A stretch of 25,313 nt of DNA from CAZYTO01 sp964650405 (GTDB lineage Bacteria; Acidobacteriota; Thermoanaerobaculia; Gp7-AA8): NCBI GenBank assembly GCA_964650405.1, contig CAZYTO010000045.1:1-25313 (forward strand), read 5' to 3'. Shown piece after piece: positions 15,532-23,670 of this stretch (the stretch's first letter is position 1; every line of letters begins with the position of its first letter). The notes under the pieces were generated by a model. The model made no database searches. It was not told the DNA's origin and saw only the letters and a program-made list of their open reading frames with translations. The position numbers were made by a program, and so were the translations under genes.

Positions 15532-16947
15532 ATGAATCGACTGTCGTCGCGACTCACGTTTTCGGTGCTTCTCCTCACTGCCGCCGCGACCGCATGGGCG
15601 CAGGGATATCCTTTCCCGGCCCCGGTGCAGAATGTCGAAGGCACGTGCCACTCCTGCACGAGCAGCAGCCCTCCCGCGGACGGGAAGACCGTCGGCTACA
15701 CCGCGCCGATCTCCTCCTTCACCGGCCGGTTCCTCGACTCGCAGGCCACGAACGAGATCGAGTATCCGCTCCGCACCGCCCGGGCGGGAAAGTTCGTCAT
15801 CAGCCCCGACGGCAAGCGGCTCTACATCCAGATGGGCAGCATGCTGGCCGCGTACGACACGGCCTCGTTCTTCTCCCGGCTGTCCGCGAGCGAGGCGCTC
15901 ATGCCCAGCACCGGCGTGCCGTTGTCGATCGAGAACGAGCGGTACCTGGGAAACCAGACGGAAGTGTTTCTCCGTCCGGAGGAATTCTTCAACGCCGAGT
16001 GGGGCAGCGGCTGGCAGGCGCCGTACGTCGACGGCCAGGCCCGCCTGAACGACTTCGACGTCGACGATCAGGGCTACGTCTACCTCTCCCACTTCGTCTT
16101 CGGCTGGGGCATCGCCAAAGACGACGGCCAGTCGACCGGCAGGCTGACCAGGATGCCGTCGCAGTACCAGCACTTTCCTTACGGCGACAACGGCGACCAG
16201 GACCCGGTGCACATCCTGTCGTTCAAGAGCGGCAATCAGTATTACGTGCTGGTCAACGTCTCGACCCAGTCGGAAGTCTGGAACGTCACGTACCGCACGC
16301 AGCCGATCCGGGTGGCCACGCTGAAGTCGCTCAACTTCACCCAGGCGGCGAAGAACGCAGCCGGTGACCGGATCGCCATCCTCGACGGCGCGGCCGGCAA
16401 TGTCCTCGTCTACTCCGCCGACGCCCTCGCCGCCGGTGCCGCGCCGATGTCGACGTTCAGCGCGGGTTTCCCCTACTCCTACTCCTCCATCACTTCCGAT
16501 GGGACGTACTTCTACGCCTCCTTCGCGAAGCCGACGTTGAAATTCGCCGTCTTCACGCCCTCCGGCACGTCGTACGCGCAGCAGGCGACGTTCGACACCG
16601 GCTCATTCGCCGACACCTCGAGCATTCGCGCCAACGCTGGATACCTCACCGTGCTGACCGCCAACGACGTTCTGCTGTACAGGATCACGCCGGGTCCTTC
16701 CTTCGTCGAAGTTCCTCTTCGGTCGTCGTACACCGGTACGACCGCCGGGAACGGCTCCTATTTTTCACAGTACTACTTCAACACCGCCCCGCCGGGATAC
16801 GGATATCCGCACTTCTACGTTCACTCGACCGACGCCGCGGTCATCCAGCACGGCCGGTCCCTTTACCTCATCTACTCCGCGGGAGGCCTGGGCGATGTCT
16901 ACGGACTGCCCGCGACGGGCGGCCACACTCGAATCGTCACGCATTAG
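15532..16947 (+). CDS. Secreted propeller-like protein of unknown function
   Basis: The start is ATG 15532, with GAGGG at 15522-15526 six bases upstream; the frame is open from 15490, but this start yields a clean signal peptide (MNRLSSRLTFSVLLLTAAATAWA-QG). The 471-residue precursor has a CHSC pair shortly after cleavage and then KFVISPDGKRLYIQMGS, DFDVDDQGYVYLSHFVFGWG and SITSDGTYFYASFAKP, which are blade-like strands of a seven- or eight-bladed propeller. The remainder is rich in Tyr, Ser and Thr, as is usual for extracellular proteins. No enzymatic motif is recognised. It ends 129 bp from the convergent pentapeptide gene, and the palindrome at 17012-17039 lies between them. Confidence 0.85.
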   Translation: MNRLSSRLTFSVLLLTAAATAWAQGYPFPAPVQNVEGTCHSCTSSSPPADGKTVGYTAPISSFTGRFLDSQATNEIEYPLRTARAGKFVISPDGKRLYIQMGSMLAAYDTASFFSRLSASEALMPSTGVPLSIENERYLGNQTEVFLRPEEFFNAEWGSGWQAPYVDGQARLNDFDVDDQGYVYLSHFVFGWGIAKDDGQSTGRLTRMPSQYQHFPYGDNGDQDPVHILSFKSGNQYYVLVNVSTQSEVWNVTYRTQPIRVATLKSLNFTQAAKNAAGDRIAILDGAAGNVLVYSADALAAGAAPMSTFSAGFPYSYSSITSDGTYFYASFAKPTLKFAVFTPSGTSYAQQATFDTGSFADTSSIRANAGYLTVLTANDVLLYRITPGPSFVEVPLRSSYTGTTAGNGSYFSQYYFNTAPPGYGYPHFYVHSTDAAVIQHGRSLYLIYSAGGLGDVYGLPATGGHTRIVTH

Positions 16948-17011
16948 TACCCAGGCGAGGTCGAGGAAACTCCGATCTGGTAGCTGGCACCGGCATCCGG
17001 GGTTTGCCGCG

Positions 17012-17039
17012 GGAGGACGGACATGATTGTCCGTCCTCC
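17012..17039. repeat. Palindromic element, perfect copy 2
   Basis: A 12-bp perfect stem (GGAGGACGGACA at 17012-17023; complement at 17028-17039) encloses a 4-base loop. It lies between the convergent ends of the propeller gene (16947) and the pentapeptide gene (17077). It could fold in transcripts from both sides, but no T-run follows. Similarity to the copy near rtcB continues beyond the right arm (CCAYTYAGCCYTTGAT) and includes an upstream ACCGGCATCCG block at 16989. Confidence 0.85.
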
Positions 17040-17076
17040 ACTCAGCCCTTGATTTGAAATAGGTCGAGCTTCATCG

Positions 17077-18567
17077 TCACTTCGGCGGCGGAGTCCATCG
17101 CTTTTCCGGCACGCCGCAGAATGTCGTTGTCCAATCCTTGAGCAGCCACGTCTTTCCGCTGCAGACCACGAAATCGTTGTTCGGACAGGTGGCGCGGTGG
17201 GTCAGGACCGGGAGGAGCGTCGGGCCGTACGGTCTCCCGCTGGCGGGCTCGTTGCCGCAAAAGAAGCGACTGTTGCCAAGGTTGCGGCATGAGTCGGCGT
17301 CCGGGAGGACGGCGCCGAGGAACGAGACGGCGTCTTCGAGCGGCGCGGTCTTCAGGTTGCTGAGGTCCGCGCCGCCGAGTTGCGTGCAGGCGAGACTGAC
17401 CGGTCGTCCCCCCACAGTCGAGCGAAGGAGCTCTGCCTCGCGGAAGGACGCCAGCTCCAGCGATGAACCACGGAACGTCACTCCCTCCAGCGTCGCTCCG
17501 AAGAAGTTCACGCTGGGCATCACGGCGTCCGAAAAGTCGGTGTCGGTGAGTTTGACGTGCGTGAAGGAGGCGCCGATCATGCGAGTCCTGCGGAAACTGA
17601 CGAAGTTGAGATGAGCGTCGTCGAGCGTGGCGCCGTCGAAGATGGCGCCGGAGAGCTCTACCGGCCCCAGTCCGTCGCCCTGCTCGAGAATGGCACCCTT
17701 CAGATTCGTTTCGGTCAGCGTTGCTCCGGCCAGGTTGGCGCCGCGCAGCACCGCCGATACCAGCAGGGCGCCGGAGAAGTCCGCTTTCCCGCCCATGAGG
17801 CGCCGCAGCGACGCGTTGGAGAAGTCGGTCTCCGCTCCCCTGGCTGTGGCGCCCCGGAAGTCCGCGCCGTCGAGCTTGATGCCGCGCGCCTTGGCGCCGC
17901 TGAAGTCCGCGCGCTGCAGGTCGGCGCCGCGAAGGTCGACGCCGGTCAGCGTGGAGTGGTTGAACTGGAAGTCCGCGAACTTGCCTTCCGGCAGCATGGC
18001 GCCGCCGATGTCGGCATCCCGGAAGGTCCTGGGATCGATGCCGATGAACCGCGTCCTGGTGAAGTCCGTGAGCTTCCAGAGACTGAAGGCAATCTGGCGC
18101 ACGCCGATGGTCGCGTCGACGAACTTCACCCTGTCGCCGCAGCCCATGCCGGCCGGATCGAACAGCGGCTGCGGCCCGAAGTCGACCTGGGTGAGATCCG
18201 TGCGCGAGAAGTCGGCGCAGGCCAGCTTTGCGAACTGCAGGTTCGGTCGCTGAAGGGTGGCGCCTTCGAAGCAGGCTTTGACCAGAACGGCGCCGGTGAA
18301 ATCGGGCTTTCCCTTGGCTGACGGCGCGAGCGACGCTTCCTGAAAGATCGCGCCGGTCAGGTCAACGCCCGGGAACTGCGCGCCGTTGAGCACCGCCTTG
18401 GTGAAGTTGGCGCCGCGCAGATCTAGGTTCTGGCCCGCGAAATTCCGGTCCGTCAGATCCTGTCCGCTGAAGTCCGGCCGCGAAGGATCGGGCTTCGGAC
18501 ATCCCGACTGCGCGGCCGCCGCCGCCGCGAACAGGAGCGCCCCGGCTGCTGCTGCCAGCGCCTTCAT
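17077..18567 (-). CDS. Secreted pentapeptide-repeat protein
   Basis: The start is ATG 18567-18565, because this ATG overlaps the stop of the upstream gene as ATGA and opens a signal peptide (MKALAAAAGALLFAAAAAAQS). The 496-residue precursor contains long runs of A(D/N)LxG-type pentapeptide repeats from about residue 30 to 380 (DFSGQDL, NLDLRGANF, VDLRGADLQRADFSGA, AVLRGANLAGATL). These form a four-sided right-handed beta-helix. The C-terminal ~110 residues are cysteine-rich (about nine Cys) and not repetitive, suggesting a disulfide-stabilised extracellular cap. Cytoplasmic members of the family can mimic DNA, but export argues for a surface or matrix role here. It is the last gene of a three-gene operon. 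The function is unknown. Confidence 0.9.
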   Translation of the reverse strand: MKALAAAAGALLFAAAAAAQSGCPKPDPSRPDFSGQDLTDRNFAGQNLDLRGANFTKAVLNGAQFPGVDLTGAIFQEASLAPSAKGKPDFTGAVLVKACFEGATLQRPNLQFAKLACADFSRTDLTQVDFGPQPLFDPAGMGCGDRVKFVDATIGVRQIAFSLWKLTDFTRTRFIGIDPRTFRDADIGGAMLPEGKFADFQFNHSTLTGVDLRGADLQRADFSGAKARGIKLDGADFRGATARGAETDFSNASLRRLMGGKADFSGALLVSAVLRGANLAGATLTETNLKGAILEQGDGLGPVELSGAIFDGATLDDAHLNFVSFRRTRMIGASFTHVKLTDTDFSDAVMPSVNFFGATLEGVTFRGSSLELASFREAELLRSTVGGRPVSLACTQLGGADLSNLKTAPLEDAVSFLGAVLPDADSCRNLGNSRFFCGNEPASGRPYGPTLLPVLTHRATCPNNDFVVCSGKTWLLKDWTTTFCGVPEKRWTPPPK

Positions 18568-21500
18568 CGCGTGCCTCGGGGCAGCCACTCGGAGAGCGAA
18601 GGGACGGTGCGTCCGGCCGGACCGGCCGGCGGCGGGGTGTCCTTACGCGGACCGGCCAGGTTGCCCTTGCCGTCGGTGGTCATGCTCCAGTTGAGTGTGT
18701 AGAGCGTGCGGAACAGATCGACGGCCAGCGCGGCGGCCGAGACGCGGGGAGTGGAGACGAGCAAACTGCCCTCCTGTGGCGGAGCCTTGCTCCCGGCCTG
18801 ATAGATGTCGAGGTGGTAGTCGTCCGGCGAGTTGCCGGTGCCCGTGTAATAGAGGATGAAGATGTCGGTGAGTTCGTTGCCGCCGGCCAGCGCGAGGCTG
18901 AGATAGGTTCTTCCGACGGGCAGTTCGAGGAAGGGGCTGAACGCTCCCGACCGGTCCCGGAAGGCCTTGACCGGGTTGCCGTTGCCGTCGAAGGCTTGCA
19001 GCCGGCTGACCTTGGGCGGCTGCTCGATGTTCTCCAAAACCATGATCGTGCCGTCGTAGGTCGAGGCCACGGCGATCGGATTGGCCAGCAGTCCCGGGCG
19101 GCGGCGAAGTGTGGAGACGCTGCTGCCGGGGGGACTGTAGTCGATGGCCGGTCCGGCCACGCGGCGCGCGAACGGGAGGTCGCTGTCGCCGCGTCCCTCG
19201 CTCTCCAGCGTCGTCACCATGATCTCGCTGAGCTCGTGGTTGAGGGCCACCACGCGGCCGCTCGGGTGGATGACCAGCGAATCGACCCGCAGGGGGAAGC
19301 GGCCGTAGCTCGGCGGGGGCGGGCCTCCCGTGTTGATCGGCGCAGTGCCTGTATCCGGAATCCTGCGGAGGTGATAGCCGCCCCCTTCCAATGCCGGACG
19401 CTCCGAGGCCAACGGATCGATGTAATAGAGACCGAGGTCGCGCGACTCCGGGTCCGGCACCGGCCTCCCTTCGGGGTCGGTCTCATGCCGTCCGTCCTTC
19501 ATCTTGAAGCGGGGCGGGAAGGAGTCGTAGACGATGTTCGCCAGCGAGGAGTAGCCGCATCCTGAAAAGCGGCCGTTCACAGGCAGGCCGGGGATGCTGA
19601 CGCTCTGCAGGCCGAAGAGTTGCGTTTCCACGGTCCCGCCGGCGCAGTTGGCGATGCCCAGGCCGGCCGCTCTCCAGGCGTAGCCGAGCTGATGGTGGCG
19701 CTGGCTGAGGGAGATTCCGGTCAGCTCCGAGATCGCATTCCCCTTGCTGGACGAGCTGCGGTTGGCGCGGGTCGTCTCCGGCGCGGCTTTGGTCGGCATC
19801 CAGACGTATCGCCGGCCGTCCTGAAAGGTCAGCAGTGAGGCGTGCTCATAGACCGAGTCCCTGGTCAGCTCGATCCGCTTCTGGAAAAGTGTCAAGCCGA
19901 CCGTTTCCGTCCGGCCGGCGTTGTTCGGCAGCCAGTCCGTGGAAGCCGTCGCTGCGACGTTGCTGCCGACCAGGAACTCGCATTGAAACTTCACGCGGCC
20001 GCCGAGGTTGTTCGTGAGCCTCACCGGCAGCGTCCTCTCCGTCGAACCGGAAGGGACTGTCAACGTCGCTGATACGGTCGGGTGATCGCTCTGGTAGATG
20101 AGCCGCACGTTGAGCACGCGCGTCACGTCCGGCGGGGCGCTGGGAAACGTGCCGCGCACCGGATCGGGATTGACGGTGACGAGCGACTGGATCGACGTAG
20201 ACAGCCGGTTGATGATGGCCCAGGGCGAGGTGGCCACCGCAACGATCGTCTGCGTGATCTGCGCGATCCCGATGGCCACGTCGATGGCGGCCATGATCCA
20301 GCCGGCGAAGGGGATGCTGCGCCTGAGCAACGACTTGGCGATGAGTTTTCCGAGGTACTCGGCCGGCTCCTCCAGCCCCTTCTGGAAGAGGGTCTGGCCG
20401 ATGGTCGAAAGACCGCTCCAGTTGACCTTGCCGTCCACGGCAGAACCGATCCCGACGTACGCGGCGTACGACACGCCGATGGCTTTCGTGATCTTGCCGA
20501 CCGCCTCGCTTTCGAAGATCTTCCTGAGCGGCTCGTAAGCCGTGATGGCCACACCGGCCGGCAGGAGCAAGGCCGGGATGGCCAGATTGATGAGCGCGGT
20601 ACGGATGGCTCCGTAGAGATTCGGAACCGGATAGGGAATGCGGCCCGTGCCGAGACCGAGGGCGTACAGCCGCGCGGCCACGGCGTCCTTGGGGAAAGTA
20701 ATGTCGACGTCGATCGACCCGGGCAGCAGCGGATTGGGCGCGCCGAAGATGGTGTCGGTGGAGCCGAGGCCGCCCAGCCAGCGCAGATCGTCCTGTTGGT
20801 CGACGAAGATCGGCGCGCCGCTGCTGTGATCGGGCTTCCACGCCGGCGTACTTAGCGGGTTGCCGTCGATATCGAGGAACTGGATATAGGCGCCGAGGAA
20901 GCGGAGGAAGTAGTTCTCCATCCGGAGGTGGGCACGGACGGTTCCGTCTCCCGGCGTCGAGGGAGGGGTGACGAACGTCTTCACGCCATAGAGCCGGGCT
21001 GCGATGTCTGGTTTGACAGTGACCTCGCCGGCGGAGCCGTCGATGACTCCCACCGGCGTCAGCTCTCCCGGCTGGGGTTCCGTGATGACGCTGAATCCTT
21101 CCTCCTGCGTCCACTTCCTGTTCTCGAGGCGCAGATCGTTCTTCGTGCTGACCTCCAGGAGGGCCATGGCCGGCCGCCCCGCACGGACCGTGCGTGCCGA
21201 CGGCTGCTGGAGGAAGTGCGTTTCGCCTTCCGTGTCCTGGAAGGGGACCAGTCGCGCCCATCCACCCTCGGTCTCGCGCGGCGGTCCCTGCCTGCGCAGT
21301 TCGTCGGCCAGACCCTGGATGTCGTGTTCCGTGAAGGGATCGGCCATGTGCTCCATGATGATGGCGGCGATGGCGCAATCCTCGCTGAGCAGATCGGGGT
21401 GGTGGAACAGAAAACACTTCGCCGTGCTGAGATAGTCGAGGGTCTGAACGACCGCCGCGGCCGGACGCTCCGCCGGCGGAACGGTGATGGCTGCGAGATG

Positions 21501-21788
21501 GACGTAGCTGGGACGCGAGCGATCCGACGGGGTACCGGCGATGTGTACGCGGCACGCGGCGTCGAAGGGAACCTCTACGGCCGCCGAGAAGTGCGTGAGC
21601 CGCTCGTCGGGAACGGCGAGCAGATTCGGGTTGGCCGCCCTTGCCGCGGCGCGCGTCTCCGCGGTGTGCGGCAGCAGGGGAACCTCGCCGGAGAACGCGA
21701 CCAGGGTGTAGTCGAAGTCCGGAAGCGCGTCGGAGAGATCGGCCTGGTAGATGTACGGGATCGTGCGGCGTGGTTCGTCGAGACTCAT
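18564..21788 (-). CDS. Large protein of unknown function with internal hydrophobic segments
   Basis: The start is ATG 21788-21786, which overlaps the preceding stop as ATGA; the frame is open to 21854. The product is 1074 residues and begins MSLDEPRRTIPYIYQADL without a signal peptide. The N-terminal ~380 residues are mixed alpha/beta (FHHPDLLSEDCAIAAIIMEH, VGVIDGSAGEVTVKPDIAARLYGVKTFV). Two hydrophobic stretches follow, at about residues 395-417 (ALINLAIPALLLPAGVAITAY) and 494-521 (AGWIMAAIDVAIGIAQITQTI). After a beta-rich middle, residues ~850-1030 contain RVDSLVIHPSGRVVALNHEL and AVASTYDGTIMVLENIE, resembling propeller blades. I recognise no family. The layout (soluble head, amphipathic or membrane helices, beta-rich tail) recalls translocated or pore-forming proteins, but that is only an analogy. 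The two flanking genes encode exported pentapeptide proteins. Confidence 0.85.
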   Translation of the reverse strand: MSLDEPRRTIPYIYQADLSDALPDFDYTLVAFSGEVPLLPHTAETRAAARAANPNLLAVPDERLTHFSAAVEVPFDAACRVHIAGTPSDRSRPSYVHLAAITVPPAERPAAAVVQTLDYLSTAKCFLFHHPDLLSEDCAIAAIIMEHMADPFTEHDIQGLADELRRQGPPRETEGGWARLVPFQDTEGETHFLQQPSARTVRAGRPAMALLEVSTKNDLRLENRKWTQEEGFSVITEPQPGELTPVGVIDGSAGEVTVKPDIAARLYGVKTFVTPPSTPGDGTVRAHLRMENYFLRFLGAYIQFLDIDGNPLSTPAWKPDHSSGAPIFVDQQDDLRWLGGLGSTDTIFGAPNPLLPGSIDVDITFPKDAVAARLYALGLGTGRIPYPVPNLYGAIRTALINLAIPALLLPAGVAITAYEPLRKIFESEAVGKITKAIGVSYAAYVGIGSAVDGKVNWSGLSTIGQTLFQKGLEEPAEYLGKLIAKSLLRRSIPFAGWIMAAIDVAIGIAQITQTIVAVATSPWAIINRLSTSIQSLVTVNPDPVRGTFPSAPPDVTRVLNVRLIYQSDHPTVSATLTVPSGSTERTLPVRLTNNLGGRVKFQCEFLVGSNVAATASTDWLPNNAGRTETVGLTLFQKRIELTRDSVYEHASLLTFQDGRRYVWMPTKAAPETTRANRSSSSKGNAISELTGISLSQRHHQLGYAWRAAGLGIANCAGGTVETQLFGLQSVSIPGLPVNGRFSGCGYSSLANIVYDSFPPRFKMKDGRHETDPEGRPVPDPESRDLGLYYIDPLASERPALEGGGYHLRRIPDTGTAPINTGGPPPPSYGRFPLRVDSLVIHPSGRVVALNHELSEIMVTTLESEGRGDSDLPFARRVAGPAIDYSPPGSSVSTLRRRPGLLANPIAVASTYDGTIMVLENIEQPPKVSRLQAFDGNGNPVKAFRDRSGAFSPFLELPVGRTYLSLALAGGNELTDIFILYYTGTGNSPDDYHLDIYQAGSKAPPQEGSLLVSTPRVSAAALAVDLFRTLYTLNWSMTTDGKGNLAGPRKDTPPPAGPAGRTVPSLSEWLPRGTR

Positions 21789-23506
21789 TTCTTCAACTCC
21801 AGGCGTTGATTGGCCACCGTGATGCCCTTCTGGCCGTCCGCGCCTTTGCCGCACGGCGAGGGCGCGTCGCCGCCTTTGCCCGGGGCGCCGCCCGTGCCGA
21901 GATAGGTCTCGACCGCCTCCGGCATGAGGACTCCGTCGTCGTCCGAGGCGCCCGCCGTGGCGACGGCGAACGCAGGCCCGCCATTGCCGCCGGCACCGCC
22001 GGCGCCCGGCCCTCCTATGCCGCCGAAGCCTCCGTTGCCGGCCCGTCCTCCAGCTTGCCCGCCGTCCCCCGGAACACCCTTCGCTCCTCCTCCGCCTCCT
22101 CGGCTGCCGTTGCCGCCGCGCCCGGCGAGGATGGTGCCCCCGGTGTAGCTCAGCCGTCCGCCGACGATCAGCAGCGCGATCGAAGCCCCTCCCTGCGTGC
22201 CGCCGCTGCCTCCACCGCCGCCTTCGCCGCCGGCCCCTCCGCCGCCGCCGACGTAGAACACCGTGCCGCGGCCGCCGCCGCCACCTCCACCAAAACCGCC
22301 CTTCCGGCCGTTTCCTCCGGCGCTCGGCGTCCAGAAAAAGTCGGCGCTGATGGAGCCGTTCAGGTCCGGAGAGGCGCCCCCCGGTTCACGGCAGGGACCA
22401 TTCCGTCCGGTCTCGCCCTGCTTCCGGCTGGGCACGCCACCTTTTGCACCGTAGCCCGTGTCACCCGGTTGGCCGTCTCTACCGTCATTGGTGAAGTAAC
22501 CTCCGCTCCCTCCGTTGGCGAATCCCGGGCTGACACCGGGACTCTGGCCGATCCCGTTATCTGCCTTTGGCGGGGCCTTGCCGTTTCCGCCGTCCGACGA
22601 GTGCCCGCCGGAGCCTGCGATCAGCGAGACGGACGTCAGCAACATGCCGCTGCTTTGGATGGAGGCGAAGGCGATGGCAGGCGTCTCGCCGGGAACGTTC
22701 ATGCCCGGGCCGGCGAAAACGGCAAAGCCCTGGAAGATCGTCGGGGCGATGATCCGCATCGCCAGCACGGCCGGGACTCCGGTCCGGCCGCGCAGCAGCG
22801 AGCGGAGCTCCGGCTGTTTCTCCTCCAGCATGGCGCAACCGCCGTACACCGCCACGGATCCGGTGAGCAGCAGCGCCCCCGGAAGCCTGTAATCGCCGTA
22901 AGCCACGAGGACGGCGCAGTGCTCGCCGGTGCAATTGTTGATGCCGCGCTGGACGGTGGCGCAGGGCGACTGGAGGGACGCGCCGCACGTCAGGCTGTCG
23001 GCGCCTGACGGCGCGACGTACCGCACGTTGGTCAGCTCGGAGGTGTCTTTGGCCCCGCAGTAATAGCGCGCAGTTGGGGAGTGCGCGCGCTTCGGCCCGA
23101 AGACGACCGCCGAGGAGTCGGTACCGGAGAGATCGGCTCCGGTGAGATCGGCAAACTCGAAGACAGCGGCGGAAAGCGTGGCCCCGTTCAGCCGCGCGTT
23201 GGTGAGCTTGGCCGCGGTCAGGTCGGTCGCGGCGGTGAAGACGGCATTCCGCAGGTCCGCGCCGGCGAGATTCGCGGCAATCAGCGCCGCGCCGCCGAGG
23301 TTCGCGCCGCGGAGGTCGGCGCCCGCCAGGTCTGCACCGGCGAGGTTGGCGCCGCGAAGGTCACGCCCCGCCAGACTGGCCTTTCGCAAATCGCAATACG
23401 GACAGGCAATGCGCCCGTCGCTCCCGGCGGGAGGAAGTGTTTCGGCCGGCGCCGGAACGGCAAGACTCAGTGCGCAAAGGAAGAGAAAACCGGCGCATCG
23501 CGACAC
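21785..23506 (-). CDS. Secreted pentapeptide-repeat and glycine-rich protein
   Basis: The start is GTG 23506-23504: AGGAGG (23513-23518) sits six bases upstream and there is no competing ATG. Of 573 residues, 1-21 are a signal peptide (MSRCAGFLFLCALSLAVPAPA). A CPYC pair at about 35 precedes pentapeptide repeats (~40-135: LRGANLAGADLAGADL, FADLTGADLSG). A Cys-rich block follows with RYVAPSGADSLTCGASLQSPCATVQRGI, the typical onset of DUF1565-like parallel beta-helix surface proteins. Residues ~297-556 are dominated by glycine in GGxGG runs reminiscent of PE_PGRS or myxobacterial surface proteins. It is the first gene of the operon, and the next gene starts inside its stop codon. The product is probably a cell-surface or secreted structural protein. 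Function and partners are unknown. Confidence 0.9.
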   Translation of the reverse strand: MSRCAGFLFLCALSLAVPAPAETLPPAGSDGRIACPYCDLRKASLAGRDLRGANLAGADLAGADLRGANLGGAALIAANLAGADLRNAVFTAATDLTAAKLTNARLNGATLSAAVFEFADLTGADLSGTDSSAVVFGPKRAHSPTARYYCGAKDTSELTNVRYVAPSGADSLTCGASLQSPCATVQRGINNCTGEHCAVLVAYGDYRLPGALLLTGSVAVYGGCAMLEEKQPELRSLLRGRTGVPAVLAMRIIAPTIFQGFAVFAGPGMNVPGETPAIAFASIQSSGMLLTSVSLIAGSGGHSSDGGNGKAPPKADNGIGQSPGVSPGFANGGSGGYFTNDGRDGQPGDTGYGAKGGVPSRKQGETGRNGPCREPGGASPDLNGSISADFFWTPSAGGNGRKGGFGGGGGGGRGTVFYVGGGGGAGGEGGGGGSGGTQGGASIALLIVGGRLSYTGGTILAGRGGNGSRGGGGGAKGVPGDGGQAGGRAGNGGFGGIGGPGAGGAGGNGGPAFAVATAGASDDDGVLMPEAVETYLGTGGAPGKGGDAPSPCGKGADGQKGITVANQRLELKK

Positions 23507-23512
23507 GGCAAA

Positions 23513-23518
23513 CCTCCT
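23513..23518 (-). promoter_or_regulatory. Ribosome-binding site fixing a GTG start
   Basis: A perfect AGGAGG on the minus strand, six bases before GTG 23506, decides the start of the pentapeptide/glycine-rich gene. It is the strongest Shine-Dalgarno sequence in the window and heads the three-gene operon. The two following genes depend on ATGA overlaps instead. Confidence 0.85.
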
Positions 23519-23670
23519 GGGTACAGTGTGATGGAAATGCGGGCACCGGTATAGGAGAGGCGCAGGGGAGGATTTCCCTACCCTCCATAAGGAGGTCCTT
23601 CCTCCAGCCCGCCGGCATGCCCTCCGGCAGTGCCTCTGTCGCGATCACGGGTCGAGCCGGGCTCGTCGAG

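Noticed and set aside
15285..15659. A 124-codon minus-strand open frame upstream of the membrane-protein gene
   Set aside because: It has no recognisable domain and no ribosome-binding site, overlaps the 5' end of the secreted propeller gene and crosses the two hairpins.
21900..22600. Pro-rich plus-strand open frames opposite the glycine-rich region
   Set aside because: Proline runs are the exact antisense of glycine codons; the minus strand has the signal peptide, ribosome-binding site and operon context.
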